A DNA stretch of 34,422 nt, from NCBI GenBank assembly GCA_018262195.1, contig JAGTRS010000042.1, positions 1 to 34,422 of the forward strand, written 5' to 3'. This DNA is from Pseudomonadota bacterium. Its GTDB lineage: Bacteria > Pseudomonadota > Gammaproteobacteria > Burkholderiales > Rhodocyclaceae. The position numbers and the translations under genes were made by a program. How positions within the stretch are numbered: the first letter of the stretch is position 1; the number at the start of each line of letters is the position of its first letter. Below, one piece after another: positions 1 through 8,630 of this stretch. Under the pieces are notes generated by a model, which saw only the letters and a list, made by a program, of their open reading frames with translations, did not search any database and was not told the DNA's origin.

Positions 1-812
<812 letters not shown>

Positions 813-878
813 TGAAGCTCCATGCAGGTGTGCAGCAGGTAAGACGGGCAAGGAGCGATCTGGTTCCAACAACAGAGT

Positions 879-957
879 TCGTTTCCCTAGCACGGCATGA
901 CCCGGTCAGGTTCGAAGGGTTTTTCTCAGCCCGCCTGCTGGCGGGCACCCCTAACGA
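879..957 (-). promoter_or_regulatory. TPP riboswitch (THI element) controlling thiC
   Basis: Read on the minus strand, the conserved THI-box blocks occur in order: AGGGGTGCC, a short GC hairpin, GGCTGAGA, ACCCTTCGAACCTGA, CCGGGTCATGCCG, then GCTAGGGA. A closing P1 helix is visible as TCGTT (957-953) pairing with AACGA (883-879). The aptamer ends about 66 bases before the thiC start. Between them, GCTCC (856-852) could pair with the GGAGC ribosome-binding region (821-817). Control of translation initiation is therefore plausible but inferred. No strong intrinsic terminator was seen in the expression platform. Confidence 0.95.
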
Positions 958-966
958 GTGGGCTGC

Positions 967-995
967 AAGTTACTGGAAATACAGGCAAAATGCAA
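967..995 (-). promoter_or_regulatory. Candidate sigma-70 promoter for the riboswitch-thiC transcript
   Basis: On the minus strand TTGCAT (995-990) is followed after 17 bases by TAACTT (972-967). Initiation about seven bases downstream would put the transcript start near 960, just before the aptamer's P1 helix, as is typical. The -10 box is poor. An alternative pair, TTGTCA with TATTTC at 18-base spacing, overlaps it. Confidence 0.45.
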
Positions 996-1085
996 GGAAT
1001 GACAAACCGCGCTCAAGATTTTCAGAAATTGGCCGAAATATCATCGACAAGCCGCGGAATTCTAAAGAAAAACGAGGGAACCAAG

Positions 1086-2543
1086 ATGCGCCACCTGATC
1101 ATCGCCAGCCTGCTGGCTGCCCTGCCCTGGACGGTGTCGGCCGCGCCGACATGGCAAACCATTTCTTCCGAGCCGGGCAAGCGCATCGAGATCGACCGCA
1201 CCAGTCTGAAGCGCGATGGCAACACCGTTCAGGCCCAAGGGCGCATCGTGCTGGAAAAAGAACTGACCGACGCCAAATCGGGCGCCGGGTATCGTGTCAT
1301 CGAAGCCATTACCCGCTACGACTGCAATACACGCAACGCCAACACGATCAAGCGAATTTTCAAGAAGAACGAAACCGAAGTTATTCGCGAAGAGGACATC
1401 AAGGGCACCGACCTGCCGGTACGTACCGGAACGCTGGATGACAAGGTATTGCGCGAAGTCTGCCGCCCCCCCAAGGAAAGCCCGGTTGAGCTGGCCAAGA
1501 AGGCCAATGAAGCTGCCGGCGAACTGAAGGCAGCCAACGAGGCACTGCTCAAGAAGGAAATGGCCAAGGCGGAAAAACCGGCTGCCATCAAGGCCAGCGA
1601 CGCACCAGCCAAGGAGGCCGAACACAGCGCCATTCCTTCGATCCGCCCGAACCTGAAGGCGGCAATGGAAAGCACCAAGGAAGCAGCCCCTGCTCCAACG
1701 CCAGCCCCGGCCAAGGAAGCGGCACCCGCAAAAATGGCAGCCCCGGCGAAAGCAGCGACCGTCGTCGTGCACTCCACCCCCGCGCCGACGCCAAAGACCA
1801 GAAAGCCTGCCAAATCGGAAGGCTATATGCTGGAGCTTACGCATACTCAAGCGGCAGTCCAGCACGCTCACATTCACTGGGCCTACGATGGTGCCGGCGC
1901 ACCGGAAAACTGGTCAAATCTCGACCCGAAGAACAAAGTCTGCGCCATCGGTGAGCGTCAATCGCCGATCGACATCAAGGACGGCATCAAGGTTGATCTG
2001 GAACCGATCAAGTTCAAGTACCAGCCTTCCACCTTCAGGATCATCGACAACGGCCATACCGTCCAGGTCGAGGTCGGGGAAGGCTCCATTTCCCTGACCG
2101 GCAAGACCTACGAACTGGTCCAGTTCCACTTCCACCGCCCGTCGGAAGAGAAGGTGAATGGTCAGCGTTTCGACATGGTCGTCCATCTGGTGCACAAGTC
2201 CGATGATGGGCAACTGGCGGTCGTCGCCGTGCTGCTCGAACGCGGCACCGAGAATCCCTTCATCCAGACGCTGTGGAACAACATGCCGCTGGAAAAGAAC
2301 ATGCCTGTCGCCCCGCCGACCGCCACCGTCGACCTGAACTCCCTGCTGCCAGCTACGCGCAACTACTACACCTACATGGGTTCGCTAACGACGCCACCAT
2401 GCTCCGAAGGCGTTTTGTGGCTGGTCATGAAACAGCCGGTTCAGGTTTCACAAGACCAGATCAACATCTTCAGCCGCTTGTACAAAAACAATGCCCGGCC
2501 TGTCCAGCCATCAGGCGGACGCCTGATCAAGGAAGGTCGTTGA
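1086..2543 (+). CDS. Secreted alpha-carbonic anhydrase with N-terminal adhesin-E-like domain
   Basis: Predicted to interconvert CO2 and bicarbonate in the periplasm or outside the cell (485 aa). Residues 1-19 form a signal peptide with a likely cut after TVSA. Residues 20-130 resemble the small surface-adhesin E-type domain, with a central YDC and a late VC pair of cysteines. An Ala/Pro/Lys/Glu-rich linker spans about 135-250. The alpha-carbonic anhydrase domain runs from about 262 (HWAYDG) to 478. Its zinc ligands are H348 and H350 in QFHFH and H367 in MVVHLVH, and it keeps RQSPIDI and the SLTTPPCSEG loop with T435 as the Thr199 equivalent. ATG 1086 was chosen over an earlier in-frame start because GAGGG lies at the right distance and the signal peptide begins there. 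The N-terminal domain assignment is weaker than the enzyme call. Confidence 0.93.
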   Translation: MRHLIIASLLAALPWTVSAAPTWQTISSEPGKRIEIDRTSLKRDGNTVQAQGRIVLEKELTDAKSGAGYRVIEAITRYDCNTRNANTIKRIFKKNETEVIREEDIKGTDLPVRTGTLDDKVLREVCRPPKESPVELAKKANEAAGELKAANEALLKKEMAKAEKPAAIKASDAPAKEAEHSAIPSIRPNLKAAMESTKEAAPAPTPAPAKEAAPAKMAAPAKAATVVVHSTPAPTPKTRKPAKSEGYMLELTHTQAAVQHAHIHWAYDGAGAPENWSNLDPKNKVCAIGERQSPIDIKDGIKVDLEPIKFKYQPSTFRIIDNGHTVQVEVGEGSISLTGKTYELVQFHFHRPSEEKVNGQRFDMVVHLVHKSDDGQLAVVAVLLERGTENPFIQTLWNNMPLEKNMPVAPPTATVDLNSLLPATRNYYTYMGSLTTPPCSEGVLWLVMKQPVQVSQDQINIFSRLYKNNARPVQPSGGRLIKEGR

Positions 2544-2569
2544 CCTGAAACGAGACAGGGTGGTAACTT
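2540..2569 (+). promoter_or_regulatory. Candidate promoter of the TetR gene
   Basis: TTGACC (2540-2545) and TAACTT (2564-2569) are spaced 18 bases apart. The -10 lies inside the left arm of the inverted repeat, so a bound repressor would block initiation. The start point would fall near the operator spacer, leaving a very short leader. Confidence 0.4.
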
Positions 2570-2595
2570 AATGACCAACGAGTCATTAAGTTACC
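2562..2595. promoter_or_regulatory. Perfect 14-bp inverted repeat, probable TetR operator
   Basis: GGTAACTTAATGAC (2562-2575), spacer CAACGA, and GTCATTAAGTTACC (2582-2595) form a perfect inverted repeat ending one base before the ATG of the TetR gene. Length, symmetry and position fit an autoregulatory TetR-family operator. No T-run follows, so a terminator for the upstream carbonic anhydrase is less likely. Confidence 0.75.
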
Positions 2596-2596
2596 C

Positions 2597-3241
2597 ATGT
2601 CAGTAATACCCGCCCCCCGCAAACGTCGCAAGGAAGACCGCCCCTCGGAACTTCTTGGTGCCGCTCTTCTGCTGTTCGTCGAAAAGGGCTTCACCGCAAC
2701 CCGACTGGAAGATGTCGCCGCCAAGGCAGGCGTTTCTAAGGGCACGCTTTATCTCTATTACGAGAACAAGGAAGCGCTTTTCAAGGCTGTAATTCAGGAA
2801 GGCGTCATTCCGATCATTGCTGAAAACGAGGCAATCGCCGCCAAGCACACCAGCAGCAGCTTTGACCTGCTGGAAAAACTACTCGACAACTGGTGGACGA
2901 AGATCGGCCAGACTGCTTTCGCCGGTATTCCAAAGTTGATGGTGGCCGAGGCGCGTAACTTTCCCGAGCTGGCTACTTTCTATTACGAAAATGTCATCAA
3001 CCGCAGCCGGGCCCTGGTCGGATCAACATTGCGTCGCGGCATGAACAGCGGCGAATTCCGGCAGATGGACGTTGATACAACGATTGATGTGCTCATCGCA
3101 CCGATTCTGATGCTGCTGATCTGGCGTTTTTCAATGAATTGCTGCCAAGGCAGCCAAACCGATCCGCAGCATTACCTGCAGATCCACATGGACATACTGC
3201 GGCAAGGTTTGCGCAGGCTGGAAAAAGAGAGTCAGGTATAA
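2597..3241 (+). CDS. TetR/AcrR-family transcriptional regulator
   Basis: A 214-residue one-component repressor of the TetR family. The N-terminal helix-turn-helix is clear at about residues 15-65: GAALLLFVEKGFTATRLEDV, then AGVSKGTLYLYYENKEALF. The rest is an all-helical ligand and dimer domain of the AcrR-like type (WWTKIGQTAFAGIPKLMVAEARNFPELATFYYENVI). The start follows directly on the inverted repeat without a recognisable Shine-Dalgarno sequence; no better downstream start exists before the DNA-binding domain. The genes that follow (methyltransferase, rhodanese, tolC) are obvious target candidates, since TetR repressors often control efflux genes. That target set is inferred; the ligand is unknown. 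Confidence 0.93.
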   Translation: MSVIPAPRKRRKEDRPSELLGAALLLFVEKGFTATRLEDVAAKAGVSKGTLYLYYENKEALFKAVIQEGVIPIIAENEAIAAKHTSSSFDLLEKLLDNWWTKIGQTAFAGIPKLMVAEARNFPELATFYYENVINRSRALVGSTLRRGMNSGEFRQMDVDTTIDVLIAPILMLLIWRFSMNCCQGSQTDPQHYLQIHMDILRQGLRRLEKESQV

Positions 3242-3262
3242 TTTTGATTTGTCGGAACCAAT

Positions 3263-3282
3263 ATATTAGCTTGTGCTAATAT
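3263..3282. promoter_or_regulatory. Inverted repeat in the pcm-rhodanese-tolC promoter region
   Basis: ATATTAGC (3263-3270), TTGT, GCTAATAT (3275-3282) is a perfect 8-bp inverted repeat in a short AT-rich gap between the TetR gene and the methyltransferase. Its sequence differs from the 2562-2595 operator, so it may bind a different regulator or simply overlap an AT-rich promoter. Confidence 0.45.
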
Positions 3283-3301
3283 TATGCCTGCGGAGACCCA
3301 A

Positions 3302-3955
3302 ATGAACATCGAGCAAGCGCGCTTCAACATGATCGAACAGCAGATCCGGCCCTGGGAGGTTCTGGATCCGCAGGTTCTTGACCTGCTCTTCGTCGTCAAG
3401 CGTGAAGACTTTACCCCCCCGGCCTATCGCAACCTCGCTTTTGCCGACATGGAAATTCCTCTGGGCAGCGGCCAGGTCATGCTGGCGCCGAAGATCGAAG
3501 CGAAGATGCTGCAGGAACTGGGGCTCAAGAACACCGACAAGGTGCTCGAAATCGGTACCGGCAGCGGTTACATGGCTGCCCTGCTGGCCGCCCGCTCCGA
3601 ACACGTCGTCACCGTTGAATGCCGCCCTGAGCTGGCTGCTACCGCCAAGGAAAACCTCGAGCGTGCCGGTGTTGCCAATGTCACCGTCGAAATTGGCAAC
3701 GGCGCCGAAGGCTGGTCACAGCGCGGCCCCTACGATGCCATCGTCGTCTCCGGCTCCCTGCCCGTCGTGCCCGCCTCGTTGCTCAAGCAACTGCGCGTTG
3801 GCGGCCGTTTGGCCGTGGTCGTCGGCGAAGCACCGGTTATGGAAGCCCAACTGATCACCTGTACGGGCGAAGGCGTCTATAACACCGTCAACCTGTTCGA
3901 AACCGTCATCCCTGCACTTGACGGCGCCGAAGCCAAGGCAAGCTTCACCTTCTGA
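3302..3955 (+). CDS. Protein-L-isoaspartate O-methyltransferase family protein
   Basis: SAM-dependent methyltransferase of the Pcm family (217 aa), which in its classical form methylates isoaspartyl residues so damaged proteins can be repaired. Motif I, VLEIGTGSGYMAALLA, lies near residues 79-94, preceded by PLGSGQVMLAPKIEAKMLQ, the counterpart of the Pcm substrate loop (usually GQTISQP). That loop is divergent, so substrate specificity is uncertain. The ATG at 3302 is preferred over one at 3284 because GGAG lies six bases before it and the family N-terminus starts MNIEQARFNMIEQQ. The stop overlaps the next start (TGATG), indicating translational coupling with the rhodanese. Confidence 0.88.
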   Translation: MNIEQARFNMIEQQIRPWEVLDPQVLDLLFVVKREDFTPPAYRNLAFADMEIPLGSGQVMLAPKIEAKMLQELGLKNTDKVLEIGTGSGYMAALLAARSEHVVTVECRPELAATAKENLERAGVANVTVEIGNGAEGWSQRGPYDAIVVSGSLPVVPASLLKQLRVGGRLAVVVGEAPVMEAQLITCTGEGVYNTVNLFETVIPALDGAEAKASFTF

Positions 3956-4278
3956 TGAAGCAGCTTCGCGCCCAACAACTGGCAGAATGGCTGGCCGACG
4001 AAAACCGGCCAAGCCCCGTTCTGCTGGACGTGCGCGAACCTTGGGAACTTGAGCTCTGCCAGTTGGCAGGTTCGCAGCACATCCCCATGCATCTGGTCCC
4101 GACACGCTGCGACGAGATCGACTCCGGTCAGGAGGTCGTCGTGATTTGCCATCATGGCGGACGCAGCATGCAGGTAGCCATGTTTCTTGAGCGCAAGGGT
4201 TTTGGTGCTGTGTACAACCTGATGGGCGGCGTCGAGGCTTGGGCTGGCGAAGTCGACCCGAACATGCGTCGTTATTGA
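3955..4278 (+). CDS. Single-domain rhodanese-like sulfurtransferase
   Basis: A compact 107-residue rhodanese domain with no signal peptide, expected to be cytoplasmic. The active loop CHHGGRS carries the catalytic C65 and matches the usual CxxGxRS pattern. LLDVREPWELELCQLAGSQHIPM is the typical N-terminal rhodanese signature. It should move sulfane sulfur to an acceptor such as cyanide, glutathione or a protein thiol; the physiological acceptor cannot be read from sequence. It shares one base with the methyltransferase stop and sits seven bases before tolC, so the three genes probably form one transcript. Confidence 0.92.
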   Translation: MKQLRAQQLAEWLADENRPSPVLLDVREPWELELCQLAGSQHIPMHLVPTRCDEIDSGQEVVVICHHGGRSMQVAMFLERKGFGAVYNLMGGVEAWAGEVDPNMRRY

Positions 4279-4285
4279 GGTAGGC

Positions 4286-5611
4286 ATGAAAAAACTCGCC
4301 TGGCTGATCGTTTCGCCGTTGCTCGCCTCCCCGCTCTTCGCTGCCGACCTGATGCAGGTCTATCGCGACGCTCAGGATAACGATCCGACCTTTGCCACCG
4401 CCCGCTCAACCCTTGATGCCGGTCGCGAAAAGACCCCACAGGCCCGCGCCGGGTTATTGCCTAGCCTGACCCTGTCCGGCAATACCGTGTGGAACGAGAA
4501 CGAACTCTCCGCCCACAATGGCCCAACCATTGCCAAACCGCATTACAACTCGAACGGCTACCAGTTGACGCTCAGCCAGCCGCTGTTCCGCTGGCAAAAC
4601 TGGGTTTCCTACGACCAGTCGAAGCTGCAGGTGGCTCAAGCTGAAGCCAATTTCGTTCAGGCTCGCCAGGATTTGATACTGCGGGTTTCGCAGGCCTATT
4701 TCGACGTGGTTTATGCCGTCGAAAATTTGAAGGCAGTGCGCGCCAACAAGACCGCCATTGCCCAGCAGCTTGAGTCAGCCAAGAAAAATTTCGAAGTAGG
4801 CACCGCGACCATCACCGATACGCACGAGGCGCAAGCCCGTTACGATCTGGCGAACGCTCAGGAAATCGCCGCCGAAAGCGATTATGAAATCCGGCAACGT
4901 GCGCTGCAGGCCATCATCGGCAAGGAAGCCGGCCCCCTCGCAACAACCCGCAAGGACGCCGAGCTGACGCCCCCGCAACCCAACGACATGAAACAGTGGG
5001 TCGCGGCCGCCGAGAAAGACAGCATCACCGTACAAGTTCAGCAAGCCAATGCCGAAATTGCTTCACGCGAGGTCGACAGGCAACGTGCGGGACATTATCC
5101 GACGGTAGACCTGGTCGCCAATCAGGGCTACTCGAAGAACTACGCCTCGACTTTCGGCGTCTATGACACCGATTTCAAGAACGTTGGCATTCAGGTGAAC
5201 ATTCCGTTGTTTCAAGGCGGCCTGACAGTCTCGCGCCAACGAGAAGCAGCCGCCAACCGCAGTGCGGCGCAATCTGCACTAGAAACTGCACGTCGCGGTG
5301 CTGCGCTTTCAGCCCAGCAATACTATCTCGGCGTGACCAATGGACTGGCTCAGGTCAGAGCCCTTAAGGCTGCACTGGTTTCATCGCAATCGGCACTGGA
5401 GTCGAACAAGCTGGGCTATGAAGTCGGCGTACGCATCAACATTGATGTGCTGAATGCCGAAAATCAGGTTTATGTGACGCGACGCGACCTCGCCAAGGCC
5501 ACGCTGGATACCTTGATGTCGCAACTGCGCCTGAAGGCGGCAACCGGCTCTCTGGGCGAAGACGATGTTGCCCAGATCAATGCCCTGCTTGACCCGTCCA
5601 CCGCTCAATAA
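4286..5611 (+). CDS. tolC: TolC-family outer membrane efflux protein
   Basis: Outer-membrane channel of the TolC family (441 aa), the exit duct for tripartite efflux pumps or type I secretion. The first 20 residues (MKKLAWLIVSPLLASPLFAA) are a signal peptide. The mature part starts DLMQVYRDAQDNDPTFATA, as in type I secretion TolC proteins, and shows the two-fold repeated helical layout (QAYFDVVYAVENLKAVRANK; then AQQYYLGVTNGLAQVRALKAA). GYEVGVRINIDVLNAENQ is the classic second-repeat signature. AGG precedes the ATG. No pump or membrane-fusion gene is adjacent, so the partner lies elsewhere. The last 35 bases overlap the 3' end of the convergent waaA. Confidence 0.95.
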   Translation: MKKLAWLIVSPLLASPLFAADLMQVYRDAQDNDPTFATARSTLDAGREKTPQARAGLLPSLTLSGNTVWNENELSAHNGPTIAKPHYNSNGYQLTLSQPLFRWQNWVSYDQSKLQVAQAEANFVQARQDLILRVSQAYFDVVYAVENLKAVRANKTAIAQQLESAKKNFEVGTATITDTHEAQARYDLANAQEIAAESDYEIRQRALQAIIGKEAGPLATTRKDAELTPPQPNDMKQWVAAAEKDSITVQVQQANAEIASREVDRQRAGHYPTVDLVANQGYSKNYASTFGVYDTDFKNVGIQVNIPLFQGGLTVSRQREAAANRSAAQSALETARRGAALSAQQYYLGVTNGLAQVRALKAALVSSQSALESNKLGYEVGVRINIDVLNAENQVYVTRRDLAKATLDTLMSQLRLKAATGSLGEDDVAQINALLDPSTAQ

Positions 5612-6836
5612 GCGTCAGCATCCGACCTGCAGCGCCTTGATGAGCGCGGGCAAACTCACCTGTGGCTGTGCGCATCGCAGCCAATTCTGCCGGCCCGGTT
5701 AACAAGCGTTCGACCACTGCCCCAAGCATTTCCGGGTTTTCGACACGCTGCGCAGCACCGGCGGCGATGGCATCCTCGGTCGCCTGCAGGAAATTGAAGG
5801 TATGCGGCCCGACGAGCACCGGGCAGCCGCAAGCCGCTGCCTCGATCAGGTTCTGTCCCCCGAGCGGCAACAAACTGCCACCGATGAAGGACAAATCGGC
5901 CAGCGTGAAATAAGCGGCCATCTCCCCCATGCTATCGCCTAGCCAGACCTGCGTTTCTGGCGCCGGCAAACCATCGCTGCGCCTGACAACTGAAATCCCT
6001 TGCTGCTGCAACAGCGCCGCCACCTCATCAAAGCGTTGCGGATGACGCGGCACCAGCACCAGCAGCGCATTCGGAATGGCAACGTGACGCCATGCCTCGA
6101 GCACCAGCAGTTCCTCACCTTCACGCGTGCTGGCAGCCAGCCAGACCGGCCGATGGCCAATTTCCTGGCGCCATGCCTGACCCAGCGCGATCTTGTCGGC
6201 TGGAGGGGTGACATCAAACTTCAGGTTGCCGCAGACCTCGACCGTCTTCGCCCCCAAGGCAACGATCCGCTCGGCATCTCCACGGGTCTGAGCTGCCACA
6301 CCGCTCAAGGCGGCGAATGCCGGACCGACCAATCCCGATAAACGGCCGTAGCCACGGGCCGAACGAACCGACAAACGCGCATTGGCCAATACGACCGGAA
6401 CGCCTTGCCGCTTCGCACCATTCAGCAAGTTAGGCCAGATTTCGGTTTCCATCAACACGCCAAAGGCGGGCGAGAAATGTCGCAGAAAGCGGGTTACGGC
6501 ACCGGGATAGTCATAAGGCAGGTAAGCCTGAATGACCTTGTCGCCATAAACCTCCAGCCCCGCCGCTCTTCCTGTTGGCGTCATGCCGGTCAGCAGAATG
6601 CGATGTTCGGGCCAGCGAGCCTGCAGCCCCTCGATCAAGGGCTGGGCAGCGCGGGTTTCGCCCACCGACACGGCATGCACCCAGATGAGCTTTGCTGGCA
6701 CAGGCTGCCTATAGAATCCATAGCGCTCGCCAAGATTCGCCAGATACTCGGGCTGCCTGCGGCCACGCCACAGCAAACGCAACCAGATCAGCGGCGTTAT
6801 CAGGTAGAGCAGCAGCGAGTAGGCGATACGCGCCAT
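5577..6836 (-). CDS. waaA: 3-deoxy-D-manno-octulosonic acid (Kdo) transferase
   Basis: WaaA (KdtA) adds Kdo from CMP-Kdo to lipid IVA at the inner face of the cytoplasmic membrane (419 aa). The N-terminal segment MARIAYSLLLYLITPLIWLR is a membrane anchor. The family signature WVHAVSVGETRAAQPLI with the catalytic glutamate in SVGE follows near residue 60, then LMETEIWPNLL and the CMP-Kdo-binding GGSLLPLGGQNLIEAAACG in the GT-B C-terminal half. Its start overlaps the waaC stop by one base (ATGA), so the two are coupled. Its 3' end runs 35 bases into tolC on the other strand. Confidence 0.97.
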   Translation of the reverse strand: MARIAYSLLLYLITPLIWLRLLWRGRRQPEYLANLGERYGFYRQPVPAKLIWVHAVSVGETRAAQPLIEGLQARWPEHRILLTGMTPTGRAAGLEVYGDKVIQAYLPYDYPGAVTRFLRHFSPAFGVLMETEIWPNLLNGAKRQGVPVVLANARLSVRSARGYGRLSGLVGPAFAALSGVAAQTRGDAERIVALGAKTVEVCGNLKFDVTPPADKIALGQAWRQEIGHRPVWLAASTREGEELLVLEAWRHVAIPNALLVLVPRHPQRFDEVAALLQQQGISVVRRSDGLPAPETQVWLGDSMGEMAAYFTLADLSFIGGSLLPLGGQNLIEAAACGCPVLVGPHTFNFLQATEDAIAAGAAQRVENPEMLGAVVERLLTGPAELAAMRTATGEFARAHQGAAGRMLTLIERWTGQAGH

Positions 6837-7789
6837 CAGCCGAGCGCCGTTTGCAATTCGCCAAGCACGGCATCGGGCGAAGGAATCTGGTCCTTGCCAC
6901 CGAGATTGCGATAGAACCCTGCCCCAAGAACCCCGGTCAGACCAGGATCGGTAGCGGTATAAAGCGCCACCGTCGGCACCTTCAAGGCCACCGCCAGATG
7001 CGTCAGGCCGGTATCGACACCGACGGCGGCTCTGGCTCCGGCAAGCAGTGATGCCAGATCGGGAATGCTCATCGATGGTGCGGCCACCGCACCGGGAATC
7101 CCAACAGCCAGACGGCTGGCTCTCTCCCGCTCAATCGCGCTGCCACCGGGCAGTACGGCGCTCAAGCCTTGCGAATTCAAGCGCTGCCCCAAGGCCAGCC
7201 AGTTTGCTTCCGGCCACAGCTTGTCATCGCGACTGGTCGCCGTCAGGAATACAACATAAGGTCGATGCGGCAGCCAGTCGAACCCAGTGGCAACAGCTTC
7301 GATACCGTAATCGGGTTCATATACTGCGGCATAGCCAAGTGCCGCTCCGGCCAGGCGAAGATTGCGCACGACCGCATGCAGCTCCCGCGAAACGTGAAAA
7401 CGACGGTCATAGCAGCGCGCCGCAATCGGCTCCCGGGCCGATTCTGCCGCATAACCGAGCACCGGCCCGGTTGCCTGGCTGGCAATCAGTGCACTTTTCA
7501 GCAACCCTTGCGTGTCGACCACGGCATCGTAAGCACGAGCCTTCAAGAGACGCCGGAATTCGGCAATCTCCCGCCAGGTCTTGGCCTTCAGCAGATTCTT
7601 CCGCCAGCGCCGGATAGCGACGGGAATGATTGACCCAACGCCGGGATGCAGGCGCGGAATGGCCGCAAAACTCTCCTCAACGCACCAATCGATCTCAGCA
7701 TCCGGAAAATGCCGCCGGATATCACTGACCACCGGCAAATTGTGGATCACGTCGCCGAGCGAGGAAGTTTTCACGATCAGAATGCGCAT
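6836..7789 (-). CDS. waaC: Lipopolysaccharide heptosyltransferase I
   Basis: WaaC transfers the first L-glycero-D-manno-heptose to Kdo in the LPS inner core (317 aa, usual length about 320). The start MRILIVKTSSLGDVIHNLPVVSD, then WCVEESFAAIPRLHPGV and IPVAIRRWRK, are characteristic of heptosyltransferase I rather than II. GVDTGLTHLAVALKVPTVALY is the GT9 donor-binding signature. The start has no clear Shine-Dalgarno sequence but aligns with the family N-terminus. It lies 39 bases from the divergent glycosyltransferase gene and is directly upstream of waaA. Confidence 0.95.
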   Translation of the reverse strand: MRILIVKTSSLGDVIHNLPVVSDIRRHFPDAEIDWCVEESFAAIPRLHPGVGSIIPVAIRRWRKNLLKAKTWREIAEFRRLLKARAYDAVVDTQGLLKSALIASQATGPVLGYAAESAREPIAARCYDRRFHVSRELHAVVRNLRLAGAALGYAAVYEPDYGIEAVATGFDWLPHRPYVVFLTATSRDDKLWPEANWLALGQRLNSQGLSAVLPGGSAIERERASRLAVGIPGAVAAPSMSIPDLASLLAGARAAVGVDTGLTHLAVALKVPTVALYTATDPGLTGVLGAGFYRNLGGKDQIPSPDAVLGELQTALG

Positions 7790-7828
7790 CGGCGGATAAA
7801 ATCACGACTTTCGAAGCTGCAATTATAA

Positions 7829-8599
7829 ATGCCCGCCACGCGCCAGCCGATTTCCGTTGCAATCATCACGCTCAACGCTGCCTCCCAGCTGGAGGACTGC
7901 CTGAAGAGCGCTGGCTTCGCTGATGAAATTGTCGTTGTCGATTCCGGCAGCACGGATGGCACACGGGCTTTGGCCGAGCAGTATGGCGCCCGCGTCATCG
8001 AGCAGCCATGGCTGGGTTTTGGGCCGCAAAAGCAATTTGCCGTCGAAGCCGCAGCCCACGACTGGGTGCTCTGCCTCGATGCCGACGAAAGGGTGTCGCC
8101 GGAACTGCAGACCGCCATTGAAAACGCCCTTCAGTCGCCCTCAAACGCAGCTTTCCGCTTTGCCCGCTGCAACCGCTTCCTCGGTCGCTATCTGAAGTTT
8201 GGCGAGGGCTACCCGGACTGGTCACTACGTCTTTTTGACCGACGTCAGGCACATTGGTCCGACGACGCAGTCCATGAGAAGGTCGTCGCCAACGTCGCCG
8301 TTGGCACCCTGAAAGGCGATCTGCTGCACGATTCAGCCGAAACCCTCGCTGCCTACCTGACCAAGCAAAACCGCTACACGACACTGGCTGCCGACATGGC
8401 CATCGCTGCAGGCAAGCGCGCCTCGCTCGGGCGCCTTGCCTTCAGTCCGATCATCCGCTTCATCAAGTTCTATCTGATCCGCCAGGGCTTCCGCGACGGC
8501 TTGCCTGGGCTGGTTCACATCGTCATCGGCTGTTTCAACAGCTTCTTGAAATATGCCAAGATGCTTGAAAAACAGCTTTCAAATGCTGCACTGCGGTAA
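7829..8599 (+). CDS. GT2 glycosyltransferase, WaaE/KdtX-like (LPS core)
   Basis: A 256-residue family 2 glycosyltransferase with a GT-A fold. PISVAIITLNAASQLEDCL opens the nucleotide-binding domain, DSGSTDGT and CLDADERV carry the conserved aspartates for metal and nucleotide sugar, and WSLRLFDRR with VHEKV is typical of the WaaE/KdtX subgroup that adds a glucose branch to inner-core heptose. The C-terminus has a hydrophobic or amphipathic segment (IRFIKFYLIRQGFRDGLPGLVHIVIGC) that could sit on the membrane. Position next to waaC and waaA supports a role in LPS core. Donor and acceptor are inferred. There is no obvious ribosome-binding site before ATG 7829. Confidence 0.9.
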   Translation: MPATRQPISVAIITLNAASQLEDCLKSAGFADEIVVVDSGSTDGTRALAEQYGARVIEQPWLGFGPQKQFAVEAAAHDWVLCLDADERVSPELQTAIENALQSPSNAAFRFARCNRFLGRYLKFGEGYPDWSLRLFDRRQAHWSDDAVHEKVVANVAVGTLKGDLLHDSAETLAAYLTKQNRYTTLAADMAIAAGKRASLGRLAFSPIIRFIKFYLIRQGFRDGLPGLVHIVIGCFNSFLKYAKMLEKQLSNAALR

Positions 8600-8630
8600 A
8601 ATCGCATGACTATCTCCCCAAGGTGATTCC

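Noticed and set aside
1062..1877. Minus-strand open frame opposite the carbonic anhydrase
   Set aside because: Gly/Arg/Cys-rich shadow of the Ala/Pro-rich linker; no domain.
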